Source of the DNA: Nansenia antarctica
Taxonomy: Eukaryota; Chordata; Actinopteri; Argentiniformes; Microstomatidae
Reading direction: 5' to 3'
Assembly (NCBI GenBank): GCA_963989245.1
Contig: OZ022344.1
Span: 61,524,742-61,588,741, forward strand
Length of the DNA stretch: 64,000 nucleotides
The position numbers and the translations under genes were made by a program. The notes beneath the pieces are model-generated. The model was not told where the DNA came from and made no database searches. It saw only the letters and a program-made list of their open reading frames with translations. Below, piece after piece: positions 40,324 to 50,645 of this stretch; position 1 is the stretch's first letter; every line of letters starts with the position of its first letter.

Positions 40324-43300
40324 CAGTGGAGGCTGGTGACTTCCAGAATTGAGGAGGCCAATTTTTTTCCGCTTGCTCGCTTCACTCGCAATGGAATGTT
40401 CCCTGTTCTTCTTATCTGTCTTTGTGCTGGCCAAAGACATACTATTTGGAGTGTAAGCTACAATCAGAAAGTTCTGATTGATGGAATTCATTGTGCAGAG
40501 CTTAGCCTATGTGCCTGCCTGAAGAAATGACATTGCTGTAAGTCTGAGCCTGCCTGATAATTAAGTTGAGAAATGACATTTGGATGTAATATAAATGCCC
40601 AGTGAACATGTGTCAAAGGCAGGAATTTGATAATTATGTGGTTAAAAAACCATTTTTAGCCTACATTTTTCATTCTTCTTCTTCTACAGCTTCAACATGT
40701 AATCATCAATTTAATCACGTTTAGCATATAAAAAAGATCAAATGTAGTTTTATTCAATATAATATAAATATTTATTTGTTTAAATGTTGTGAGGACAGTA
40801 CTGGTTCCAGCTGGCTTCATCTGCTGAGAAACACAGACATGCAATGGAGTGTTATTACTACTGAGAACTAGTGGTGTAACACTGGTAGAGACATCTGATT
40901 ACCGTAGTTCAACTCACCTCTGGTTTAGCTGAGGGGCGGCATGCTCTCTCCAGGACTCCACTCCACAGGTTTGTCCCAATATTAAAGTTATATCAGCAAG
41001 CCAACTTGCTGGATTTCAACTTGCAGGATTTCAACAATTTAAAAAAACTTAACTCAACTCAACTCAACTCAACTTGCTGGATTTCAACTTGCAGGATTTC
41101 AACAATTTAAAAAAAAGTACAAAAGAAAATGAAATATAGCCTAGGCCTAGAAAAATAATTTAGGCCTACTTAAAAGTAAAGTCCATTCTCCTGTTCGTTT
41201 GTGCTGCAAAGATGTCTATGGTCTTTTCATACCACTGTGGATTCTCTCTCAGAGATTTTAGAATCCTTCTTTCAAGTGCAATGATAGCCAAGCTCATCAG
41301 TCGATCTTGTCCGATTGTGTTCCTTGCATAAGTTTTCAGTCTTTTCAGACAAGAGAAACTCCTCTCCACCCCGGCAGACGTAGCCCCGATAGAGGCAACG
41401 AGACACATTATTCTGTACAGTCCAGGCATTGCTTCGCTCAGTTCATTGGTTTTCATTGCGCGCAGTGAATCACACAACCTAGCGCTGCCCTGGAGGTCCT
41501 TGTTATTGTAAAACACCTGCAGTTCTGACTTCAGTTTTACCATATCGAATAAATGACCATAGTTATCTTCCAGACTTGTGAATGCTGCCTGTGGAAACTC
41601 TTTTTTGTAGGAGTCATATAGGTCAAAATCTAGAAGCTCCATAAACCTCAGGCATTCAAGATTTTGAAACCTCTGCTCAATCTGACTTAACGCTTACATG
41701 GATGGAGTCGTAAAGTCGCTTGTAAACTTCTCTTGTGTCCTCGTTACCTTGTCTGCGTCTTCTGCTGTGCTGTGCCTCATCTGTTGTTTTACTGAAAATC
41801 CTATCAAATACCTGCTCTGACCTTAGCTCCTCTATTGTTTGTAGGAGCCTATTAACTCTATTTTTACAGAAGGAAATATCCATTGCTTTCTTCTGTAAAA
41901 TATCAAACACCACATTTGTGTGGGCGAAAATCTGCTCAAATGTAAAAAGCAAAAACATGAATTCAAAGTCTTCTAACTTTGCATTGAATCCATCTGCCAT
42001 CCTTATAGACTCATCGTCCATAGAGGGGTGATTTATGATATTAGTGAATGTCTCCATCAGGCGGTCTCTGTTTTCAGCCACGGTGTTGACGAGACGAGAG
42101 GTGAAGTTCCAGCGTGTGGGTGCACTTTTGGGCATTCTGGAACACCTGGTTTCTTCCAGCATCATCACTCGTTTGGTCGACTTGCTGAAGAAAGAGGTGA
42201 ACCCAGCAAGAGAGGCGAAGAACTCCTTGGCCTTGGGTATGTTTTTCAATCCTTGGCAGAGGATGAGATTGAGGCGATGTGCGTAACAATGCACAAAAAT
42301 GGCACTGGGTGCAACTGCTCGCACCTTGGCTTGTAGCCCATTAAGAGCTGAGGCCATGACTGCTGCACCATCATACGTTTGTGCTATGAGCTTCTCCGCA
42401 AAGTTGAAATCAGACATCTCTGACTCCATCATTTCAAAAATGGACTGGGCATCTCGTCCACTGGAAACATAAAAAAAGCCCAAAAAGCGCTCCTGGATTG
42501 TGCCAGTTTCATCAACATAACGTACAATAACAGACAGCTGGGCATGGCAGCTAACGTCTGTCGTTTCATCAACCTGCCATGCATAAAAGGGAGCTGCATC
42601 CATCTCTTTCTTCACCTCATCTTTAATTGTTGCTGCAATAGCTGCAATCAAATCATTCTGGATGGTTTTAGATAGACCAGAGAACACAGTAGCTTTTGTA
42701 ATATGCTCCGCTAATAAGGCGTCGTAGCGCGCTATCAGGGCCACTAATTCCCTGTAGTTTCCCTTATTAGCGGACTTCTCAGTCTCGTCATGCCCTCTAA
42801 AAGCCTGCTCTTGCATTCCAAGATAACACGTTGCATCGATGAGACGGATTAACGCATCTCTGTTTCTTCTCACTTTGATATTGTAGTTTGCTCTGTATAA
42901 ACGAGCTCCCTCATCTATCAACTCGTTGATAGGCAGGCGGCCAAATAGCTTCAGCCTGGTTTTCGAACCGATGTGCTCACAGCACTGGTCATGCCTTTTC
43001 GTAGCCCTGTCTAAATTCTTAGCATCACTGAATCCTTGCACAGACCAAGCGTCAAAAGGTACTTCTTTCTTCCCCATCAGAAGGCATGGCCAACAGTACA
43101 CGCAGTTGGTCTTAGCGCTCCCCGCCATCCAGGAATACCTGTCATACCAGCCCACTTTCATCTTAGATTCATTCTGTTGCTTACCCCTGGCTCGAGTCAC
43201 ACGACTCATCGTTACCTCTGGAGTTGGTCGGCCAGCAGATCTTATCTTCACTTTTGCAGCATGGTCTAAAGTATGGAATGGCTGGGACAACAAATAGTCG

Positions 43301-43964
43301 ACTAGATTTTCTTTCCCATCCCATGGCCTGCATCTAGGTTGAACTCCATCCTCCTCTCCCACTGGATTCGGACCCATGCCACCACCACAAGCACCTGTTG
43401 CATGTACATTTACCTCTCTCACATCCATTTTGCCTGGCTAATGCTAGCTCAAAATGGCTTCATGTGATTGGACGAACAAAATGTCAATCATTCAGCCCTG
43501 GACTCATTTCTAATATTTATCCTGCAGAACAGCACTCATACACGCGTGTGGGGGAAAAAGGTACTACACAGAGGCCAGGCCTCCTGTTCCCACCCATTTT
43601 CAGTGATTTGGCCAATCACATATTGCCATGAAAAAATTTGCATTACATTGACTTCTATGAGAAACCACTTTCCGACAGGAGGCCTGGACTTTTCGACAGG
43701 AGGCCTGGCCTCCTTCAATAGAAACAGATAGGGATTCTGGCCTGTAGGTGCTTTACAATTGCAATATTGGGTTTTAGCCATGGAAAATATTTATGAACAA
43801 AACGGAAATAATATTAATAAATAATATTAATATAAAACAATTGTAAATATTTATTTTGTTAAATAAATAAAAAATATTATTATTGCTTTTTTAAATCTCT
43901 CTCTCTTCTCTCAAATTATTGGGGAGGCCAGGCCTCCTCCACCTCTATGGAGGAGCCTCCACTG
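40324..43964 (-). mobile_element. ZMYM1-like hAT element inserted in a LINE tail
   Basis: The left end cagtggaggctggtgac and right end (outward) CAGTGGAGGCTCCTCC are hAT-type TIRs. Both flanks read gtaagtaa, the tetranucleotide tail of the LINE to the right, consistent with an 8-bp TSD inside a simple repeat (one-base uncertainty). The element is 3.64 kb and carries one transposase on the minus strand with one frameshift. Confidence 0.75.
41166..43428 (-). pseudogene. ZMYM1-like hAT transposase, one frameshift
   Basis: Two abutting frames, 583 codons (43428-41677) and 158 codons (41642-41166), form one protein separated by a frame change near 41680-41700. It has a TTF-type zinc finger (WYDRYSWMAG; CVYCWPC; H and C ligands to about residue 160), then D1 in AWQVDETTDVS, D2 in AQTYDGAAVMA, CYAHRLNLIL and the C-terminal dimerisation block with the Glu in TSAGVERSFSCLKRLKT. 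The order is that of ZMYM1/DUF4371 hAT proteins. With one indel repaired in evolution or in assembly it would be complete; as read it is broken. Confidence 0.8.
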
Positions 43965-45221
43965 GGTAAGTAAGTAAGTAAAGCTTTATTTATATAGCAC
44001 CTTTCATACAAGAAATGCAGCTCAAAGTGCTTTACAACAGGAATATAATAAAACATAGCATAGAATGAATATAAAAGCAGGGGAAAACAGTAAAGGAAAA
44101 GGTAAAGATAAAATACAATAAATAAAAAAAGAGAAACAAATACAACCTCTGCCTTAACACTTAGTAACCGCTATCCATCTTCTCATCAGCAGAATACCTT
44201 TCCCTATCCCTCTCATTTCCCTACCTTACACAGTCTTTCTGTACTTCTCACTGGCTTTCAAGTTCAAACATGGCTGACCTTGCACCAAAAATCCAGTATC
44301 AACATTGCAGTTTCTTTCTTTTGCACTTACTCAAACCTTCTGACAACGTACAATCACCTCTTTCTCATCGGTCCGGCAGTGTCAGATCACAGTATTTTAA
44401 CCAACTGGATTTGTAGCCTAACTGTCGTCTGTCTCTAGACACAGCAGCGCAAAATCCCAGTCAACTGGATCTGTAGCCCAACTTGGCTTTGTGGTACCAA
44501 TGTTATCCCCCCACAGTCTGTGGAGTTAAAGACCATGTGCATTACTGTGTAGAAATATAAGAAATAAATAGATAAAACATTTAAAGTGCAGCAGCTGGCA
44601 AATGAGCAGTAGGCAGGTGCAGATGAGCTAGTTAAAGGAGTGCAATAGCTGGCAAATGAGCAGTGGGCAGGGGCAGATAAGCTAGTTGAAGGCTATATTG
44701 AAGAAGTGCGTTTTTAGCTTTCTTTTAAAAATATTTTGTGAGCTGGCTTCCCTGATCTCTAAAGGTAATGTGTTCCAAAGCTTTGGGGCATAGTTGGCAA
44801 AGGCTGCGCTCCCGATCTTCTTCTGACTGTTGCTGGGAACCTCTAATAAACCTGCGATAGATGATCTTAGTGTTCTTGAGGGTGCATAATTGGCAAGGGA
44901 ATTAGCAATGTACTTTGGGCCTCGCCCATTAAGGGCTTTGTATATAAGGAGGAGGACCTTAAAATCAACCCTACATGTTACTGGCAGCCAGTGCAGAGTA
45001 GCTAGGACCGGAGTTATGTGTTCTCTCCTCTTGGTTCTAGTTAGAAGTCGAGCTGCAGAGTTTTGAATGAGCTGAAGTCTTGCAGTCGTTTTTTTAGGAA
45101 GGCCAGTAAAAAGTGTGTTACAGTAATCGAGCCGGCTTGAGACAAAGGCATGAATCAGTTTTTCAGCATCTTTTTGGTTTATGAGTGGTCTTACTTTAGC
45201 AATGTTTCTAAAGTGAAAGAA

Positions 45222-46139
45222 TTATGTTTTCGTCACCTTGTTAATATGGGACTTGAAGCTTAGGTCTGAGTCGAAAATAACACCTAGACTTGTAACCTCA
45301 GGTTTAATCAATGATGTCAGTTTCCCTAGATTATTAAGCAGCATATCCCTCTTTGCTTTAGGGCCGATCAGTAGGACTTCAGTTTTGTCCTCGTTTAGCT
45401 TCAAGAAGTTATTGCTCATCCATTTATTTATTGCTAGAAGACAGTTCGTAATGGAGTCTATAGCTGAAGTATCATTTGGTTCAGCAGAAATGTACAGTTG
45501 CGTGTCATCGGCATAGCTGTGGAAACATACGTTGTGCTCTCTAATGATGTCCCCGAGTGGTAACATGTATAGTGAGAATAGTAGTGGACCAAGGCAGCTC
45601 CCTTGTGCGACTCCGAAATCGCTGTCATATTTCTCAGACACATGATCTCCAAGCTTGACATAGAACTTTCTCCCTGTAATGTATGTTCTGAACCAATTTA
45701 ACACGCTGCCAGAAAGACCAACTAACTCTTCGAGACGATTGATTAGGATATCATGGTCGATCGTATCGAACGCTGCACTTAGATCTAATAGGACGAGAAT
45801 TGAGACCTTATTAGCATCAGAGTTTAGTCTGAGATCACTCACTATTTTAGTAAGAGCAGTTTAAGTGCTGTGGTATGTTCTAAAACCTGATTGAAATTCC
45901 TCCATGACATTATTTTCTTTCAGAAAGGAGTTTATTTGTAGTGAAACTTCCTTCTCAAGTATCTTACTAATGAATGTGAGGTTAGATATCGGTCTGTAGT
46001 TTTTCAGTGCATCGGCGTCGAGGTTGGGTTTCTTTAATAGCGGTCTTACAACAGCTGTTTTGTAGGCATCTGGGAAGATGCCTGTTTGAAGCGACGTATT
46101 TATGATCTTCAGCACATGATTTGAGACACTATCAAACAC
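45222..46139 (-). pseudogene. LINE reverse transcriptase (L2/CR1 type)
   Basis: Frames 46139-45861 and 45842-45222 give KTAVVRPLLKKP, NYRPISNLTFISKILEK, LDLSAAFDTIDHDIL, GVAQGSCLGPLLFSLYM and the catalytic SYADDTQLYIS. A stop lies between the two frames (about 45861) and the frame stops again at 45222 before the thumb region continues. It would copy LINE RNA at the nicked target. Confidence 0.85.
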
Positions 46140-46731
46140 CCGCTTGAAGAATGCTGTTGGTATAGGGTCAAGGCAGGAGGTGGAGGAATTAGATTTAGAG
46201 ACAGTAGTGTGATACAGGTGAATTCACTCATAGTTGCTGCTTTTGTTTTCCTGAGGTCGACTATGTTTGCGTCAGGGGTGATGCTGGCTCTAATAGATGT
46301 TATTTTATTATTAAAGAACAGTGCAAGCTCTTCACATTTTGTTGCTGACGGCTGCGGAGGGGGGGGGGCAGTGTTGATTAGCTTGTCAATAGTAGAGAAT
46401 AACACTCTAGAGTTACTAGTGTTTTCTGTAATAATCATGGAGAAGTAATCCTTTCTAGCAAGGCGTATTGTTTTGTTGTAGGCAGTCATTGTGTCTTTAT
46501 AAATATCACAGTGGACTGTGAGCCTAGTCTTCCTCCATTTTCTTTCAGCTGCCCGACATTTCCTCTTGCTGTCATTAACACTGGTATTGCTCAACCAAGG
46601 GGAGATTCTATCAGTTGCCCGCTTCCTAACCTTTAGGGGTGCAGCAATATCTAACGTAGTTGATAGTGTACTGTGTAAATTTAGGGCCATCTCATGTAGA
46701 GAGAATTCGTCGCTGCATGGCTAAATTGATC

Positions 46732-47190
46732 TCATAATGTTAGAAAACTGTGTTTCAGCATTGGTGTTTTTTGAACTACCGTTTGTATTCTAGTCTTTGT
46801 TAAGATTAGCTTAGTATCAAAAAACACACAGTAATGGTCAGAGATAGCAGGCATTTCATGTACTGATACGTTATCAATGTTCAGCCCTGTTGTTATTACC
46901 AAGTCCAGGGTGTTGCCATGTTGATGCGTAGCTTGATGTATGTGCTGTGTAAGTCCAAAACTGTCCAGTAGGTTCAAGAGCTCTATACTTTTGGGGTCAT
47001 CCTTCTTATTAATGTGAATGTTCAAATCTCCATTCAAGATTAATCTATCAAATCTAGTGACGACAGTTGAGATCAGTTCTGAAAATTCTTGCAGGAATAC
47101 TGATAGAGCATCTTGGTGGTCGATATACTGTAATGATAAGGACTGATATTTCTGCTTTGAGCTCAAGAGCATAATAGAATAATCTAACGT
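46732..47190 (-). pseudogene. LINE endonuclease fragment (L2/CR1 type)
   Basis: The frame shows IITVYRPP, LILNGDLNIHI, TLDLVITTGL and ISDHYCVFF, the C-terminal half of an AP-type endonuclease with the GDLN and SDH motifs. The 5' part is missing. 46690-46109 carries the linker between endonuclease and RT. Confidence 0.75.
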
Positions 47191-47214
47191 GGAAACTAAC
47201 GTTAGGAAGACAAC

Positions 47215-47352
47215 AAAAAAAGAGGTCGGAGGAGATGAGGAAGAGGATGATGATGATGCTGATGACCACCCGCCTGTTGCTGGAGATGGGGGGTGCGAAG
47301 ATGCTGGGGTCCCTCTGGCTGGCTGGACCAGAGAACAGTGGAGTGACTGGAC
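47215..47352 (+). other. acidic ORF scrap
   Basis: A short plus-strand frame rich in Asp/Glu (EEEDDDDADDHPPVAGDGG) ends at a stop just before the KIAA1586-like ORF. It may be a remnant of the same element's N-terminus; not assigned. Confidence 0.25.
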
Positions 47353-47379
47353 CAGACGTCTCCCGTAAGGGAGAACAAC

Positions 47380-48374
47380 TTGCGTAAGAAAATCTACAAG
47401 CACCGGGATAGTGTGGCGCACAAACGGGCAGTTGAACTGGCAGAAACAAGACAAAAAGAAATAATGCCAAACAGGATTCTCTCTATCAACGCAAAGTTGT
47501 TCGAGGAAACATCAATCGCGTTCAGATCCGCCTATATGGTAGCCAAGGAAAGGATGGCTTTTAAAAAACTTCCACCCGTCATGCAGCTCCAAGAGATCAA
47601 TGGGGCAAAGGTAGGCCCTGTACACAGATCCGATAAATCCTGTGCTGAGATTATTCACCACATTGCACACGAAATGTGCAAAAAGTTTGTTGTTAATGTT
47701 AAAAAGGCCCAGTCAAAAATAAGCATCACTATTGATGAGAGCACAGTGCACGGACGTGCGTATATGATTTTATATGTGAGATGTGACGTGACAGGAAAAG
47801 GGGATGGTGGACAATGTCTATTTAGACCTCACAGAGCTAACGCAGGGCACAGACGCTGAGTCCATCTACAACAGCCTGAGAGAGGCTCTACGTAAAGCAG
47901 GTTTTGATGATGAGTTTTTGGCTAATAATCTCATCAGCATAGCCACTGATGGTGCTTCTGTCCTCACGGGCAAAAACAGTGGAGTCATTGCTCGCCTGAA
48001 ACAGGATTTCCCAAATATACTGTCTGTACATTGCCTTTGCCACCGCGCAGAATTGGCAGTCCATGACGCTCTAAAACTTGTTGCTGGATGTAACCACTTT
48101 GAGTTTTTTATTTCAAAACTGTACGCTTTGTATCACCAGTCCGCGAAGAATGCCAGACTACTCGAGGAGGCAGCAAAGGAGTTGAACATGCAGGTTTTGA
48201 AAATCGGGCAGATTTTTACCATAAGGTGGGTGGCAAGTAGTTTTAGAACTGTCAAAGCCGTCTGGAACAACTACCCTGCGTTAGCGAGACACTTTAAAAC
48301 CGCAAGTGAGGATCCGTCTCACAGTGACATTGAGAGGAAGAAATTCCTTGGGCTCCACAAACGGCTCTCAAACG
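47380..48374 (+). pseudogene. KIAA1586-like hAT transposase, piece 1
   Basis: Frames 47380-47859 and 47804-48374 overlap at a frame change near 47805. They hold KIYKHRDSVAHKRAVELAE (end of a zinc-finger region), ISITIDESTVHG with D1, SIATDGASVLTGKNSGV with D2 and CLCHRAELAVHDAL. This is the order in KIAA1586/ZBED-type hAT proteins. The frame is cut at 48374 by a second hAT; the protein resumes at 50409. Confidence 0.8.
48367..48374. repeat. 8-bp TSD of nested hAT 1 (left)
   Basis: ctcaaacg, repeated exactly at 50401-50408. Removing the intervening element restores a continuous reading across the join. Confidence 0.9.
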
Positions 48375-48464
48375 CAGGGGAGGCTGGTTCATTAGGGGCA
48401 ATTGGACAATGCCCCACCAAAGGGAGAAGAGAGATTTTTTTTCTATGACTTCTAGACAGTGTTG

Positions 48465-48545
48465 CTTCTGAATATCATAGTCCAATCAGCTAGTGTTCTG
48501 TGGAGTATATCATAGTCCAATCAGCTAGTGTTCTGTGGAGTATGT
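48465..48545. repeat. 36-38 bp direct repeat, two copies plus part
   Basis: Repeats of atatcatagtccaatcagct followed by agtgttctgtggagt in the 5' part of nested hAT 1. Confidence 0.85.
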
Positions 48546-48797
48546 TCCAATCAGCTTCAAGTCCCACCCCTTTCAGTGCAACTTTCACTCTACTCGAAAT
48601 TGCACTAGGCTGTTCTCGTAGACTTGCATGTAAAATCTATTTTGGTAACTTCAGGCCATTCGGTCATTTGTCTATGGGGTTTTGGGACATGCACAAAGAA
48701 TCGTACGTGCTTACGTCATGTCATACGGCCGGCGTAGCTTTAGACGACCTAGCCAATTAACCTACATTTCAGATCACGTTCGTTCACCTGCTTCACC

Positions 48798-49157
48798 ATG
48801 GCTATGGCGGCTAGTAATGTTCTGAACAACTCGGTTGAATCTTTAAAAGAAACACTGTTCAGCCGTCGTAGCAACCAGGAGAAATTAACAGTAAAGGAAT
48901 TAGGACCACCCAGACCAAATTTAATTATAAAGCAAGTTTATACAAAGGCAGGGAAAATTGGAAAATCGTATAACCGAGGATTTACGAGGGGTTGGTATGA
49001 GAAGAAAACATGGCTAGCGGGATGTGAAGTAACAAATGCGTTGTTCTGCTTTCCCTGCATGTTATTCCATCCGAGTGCGGACGCATGGACAAGTACAGGT
49101 GTCACAGACATGCACCATTTGTCTGAAAAGGCAAAAAAACATGACCTGTCAAATTGA
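48798..49157 (+). pseudogene. ZMYM1-like hAT transposase, N-terminal remnant
   Basis: 119 codons with the TTF-type finger (RGWYEKKTWLAGCEVTNALF, then CFPCMLF and H ligands), ending in a stop after KAKKHDLSN. The DDE core and dimerisation region are missing. Confidence 0.8.
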
Positions 49158-49525
49158 CAAACAACAAATTAAGTTGTTTACAATGTAAGGAGGATTTATT
49201 TCTGTAAACAAATTGAACAAATGGATTAGAAGGAGGCATCTTTTGTTCCCAACTTGAGGATATTACAACTGGACCTATTACCGAAGTCAAACTTCGTTTG
49301 TGGTCGCAATCTCCGCACCGGCTGTGTTAGGCTGCTACTGTTGGTGTTTTGCGAAGCCAGAATACACAAACTCGACCTGATGGTAAGCGAGTCAGCTAAG
49401 ATAAAAGCTACTTCAAACATTTAGTAATATCGTCAGCATGGTACGTTTTCTAATGTCGTCTTTTAGCTTGTTTGTTTATGTATTCAGCACACGCACACAC
49501 ACGTACACACTCACACACTCACTAG

Positions 49526-50285
49526 AGGGGATGAAGAGGTCTGTACAGGGGGGTAGGGGGGATGAAGAGGTCTGTACAGGGGGGTAGGGGGGATGAAGAG
49601 GTCTGTACAGGGGGGTAGGGGGGATGAAGAGGTCTGTACAGGGGGGTAGGGGGGATGAAGAGGTCTGTACAGGGGGGTAGAGGGGATGACGGGGTCTGTA
49701 CAGGGGGGTAGGGGGGATGAGGAGGTCTGTACAGGGGGGTAGAGGGGATGACGGGGTCTGTACAGGGGGGATGAGGAGGTATGTACAGGGGGGTAGAGGG
49801 GATGAAGAGGTCTGTAGAGGGGGGTAGAGGGGATGAAGAGGTCTGTACAGGGGGGTAGGGGGGATGAGGAGGTCTGTACAGGGGGGTAGAGGGGATGAAG
49901 AGGTCTGTACAGGGGGGTAGGGGGGATGAGGAGGTCTGTACAGGGGGGTAGAGGGGATGAGGAGGTCTGTACAGGGGGGTAGAGGGGATGAAGAGGTCTG
50001 TACAGGGGGGTAGAGGGGATGAAGAGGTCTGTAGAGGAGGGTAGAGGGGATGGAGAGGTCTGTAGAGGTGGGTAGAGGAGATGTAGAGGTGGGTAGAGGT
50101 GGTGAAGAGGTCTGTAGAGGTGGGTAGAGGGGATGAAGAGGTCTGTACAGGGGGGTAGAGGGGATGAAGAGGTCTGTAGAGGTGGGTAGATGGGATGAAG
50201 AGGTCTGTACAGGGGGGTAGAGGGGATGAAGAGGTCTGTACAGGGGGGTAGAGGGGATGGCGAGGTCTGTACAGGGGGGTAGAGC
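49526..50285. repeat. 31-bp minisatellite, about 24 copies
   Basis: Unit gatgaagaggtctgtacagg followed by gggggtaggggg, with variants (agaggagg, tagagg, acggggtc). Period is 31 bp in the regular part. Because 31 is not a multiple of three, one strand can stay open with a 31-residue amino-acid period. G-rich on the plus strand. Confidence 0.95.
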
Positions 50286-50400
50286 TATTCTCATGCTAAA
50301 AGCGACTGTAAATCCAGATTTTAAAGTTGATATTCTTCCCCGTGGAGCATGCCCCCATAACCTGTGCCCCACCCAAAAAATTTAGCACCAGCCGCCACTG

Positions 50401-50645
50401 CTCAAACGCTGGATTTGTAGCCGATCTGGCTTGCACGAAAGACATGCTTCGTGAACTGCAGGCCCTGTCACTAAGGTTGCAGCAAAGGGACATAGATATA
50501 GTGAGTGCTAGTCGTCAGATTCAGCAGTGCATTGATGTAATTAACGCTATGAAAGTGGGTGGAGGTAAATCAGCACAGAAGGCTGAGGAACGCATGTCAC
50601 AAGGATTGTTCAAAGGTGTGGAGCTAGTTGAGAGGCTGAGCAGCG
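50401..50645 (+). pseudogene. KIAA1586-like hAT transposase, piece 2
   Basis: Begins with the 8-bp TSD and continues the frame of piece 1 (AGFVADLACTKDMLRELQAL; GLFKGVELVERLS). It is cut again at 50645 by nested hAT 2. Confidence 0.85.
50638..50645. repeat. 8-bp TSD of nested hAT 2 (left)
   Basis: gagcagcg, repeated exactly at 53660-53667. Confidence 0.9.

Larger units (their letters stand above)
43966..47210 (-). mobile_element. L2/CR1-type LINE, 5'-truncated
   Basis: On the minus strand: endonuclease part (about 47190-46760), linker, reverse transcriptase (about 46140-45220), C-terminal region (45220-44700), about 700 bp of 3' UTR and a tail ending TGCTATATAAATAAAGCTT followed by (TTAC)n. 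That tail is the usual 3' end of fish L2-like LINEs. Several stops and frame changes mean it is inactive. Confidence 0.8.
48375..50400 (+). mobile_element. nested hAT 1, internally deleted, carrying a minisatellite
   Basis: Starts caggggaggctggttcatta and ends, read outward, CAGTGGCGGCTGGTGCTAAA, so the TIRs are CAGKGGMGGCTGGT. Exact 8-bp TSD on both sides. It is 2026 bp, keeps only the first ~119 codons of a ZMYM1-like transposase and about 760 bp of minisatellite, so it depends on a helper for movement. Confidence 0.9.

Noticed and set aside
49526..50285. Regular repeats that could look like a CRISPR array
   Set aside because: There are no unique spacers; units are contiguous and the context is a vertebrate transposon.
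49476..50372. 298-codon open frame, Pro/Leu/Thr-rich
   Set aside because: It is a by-product of the 31-bp minisatellite, whose length keeps one strand open with a 31-residue period.
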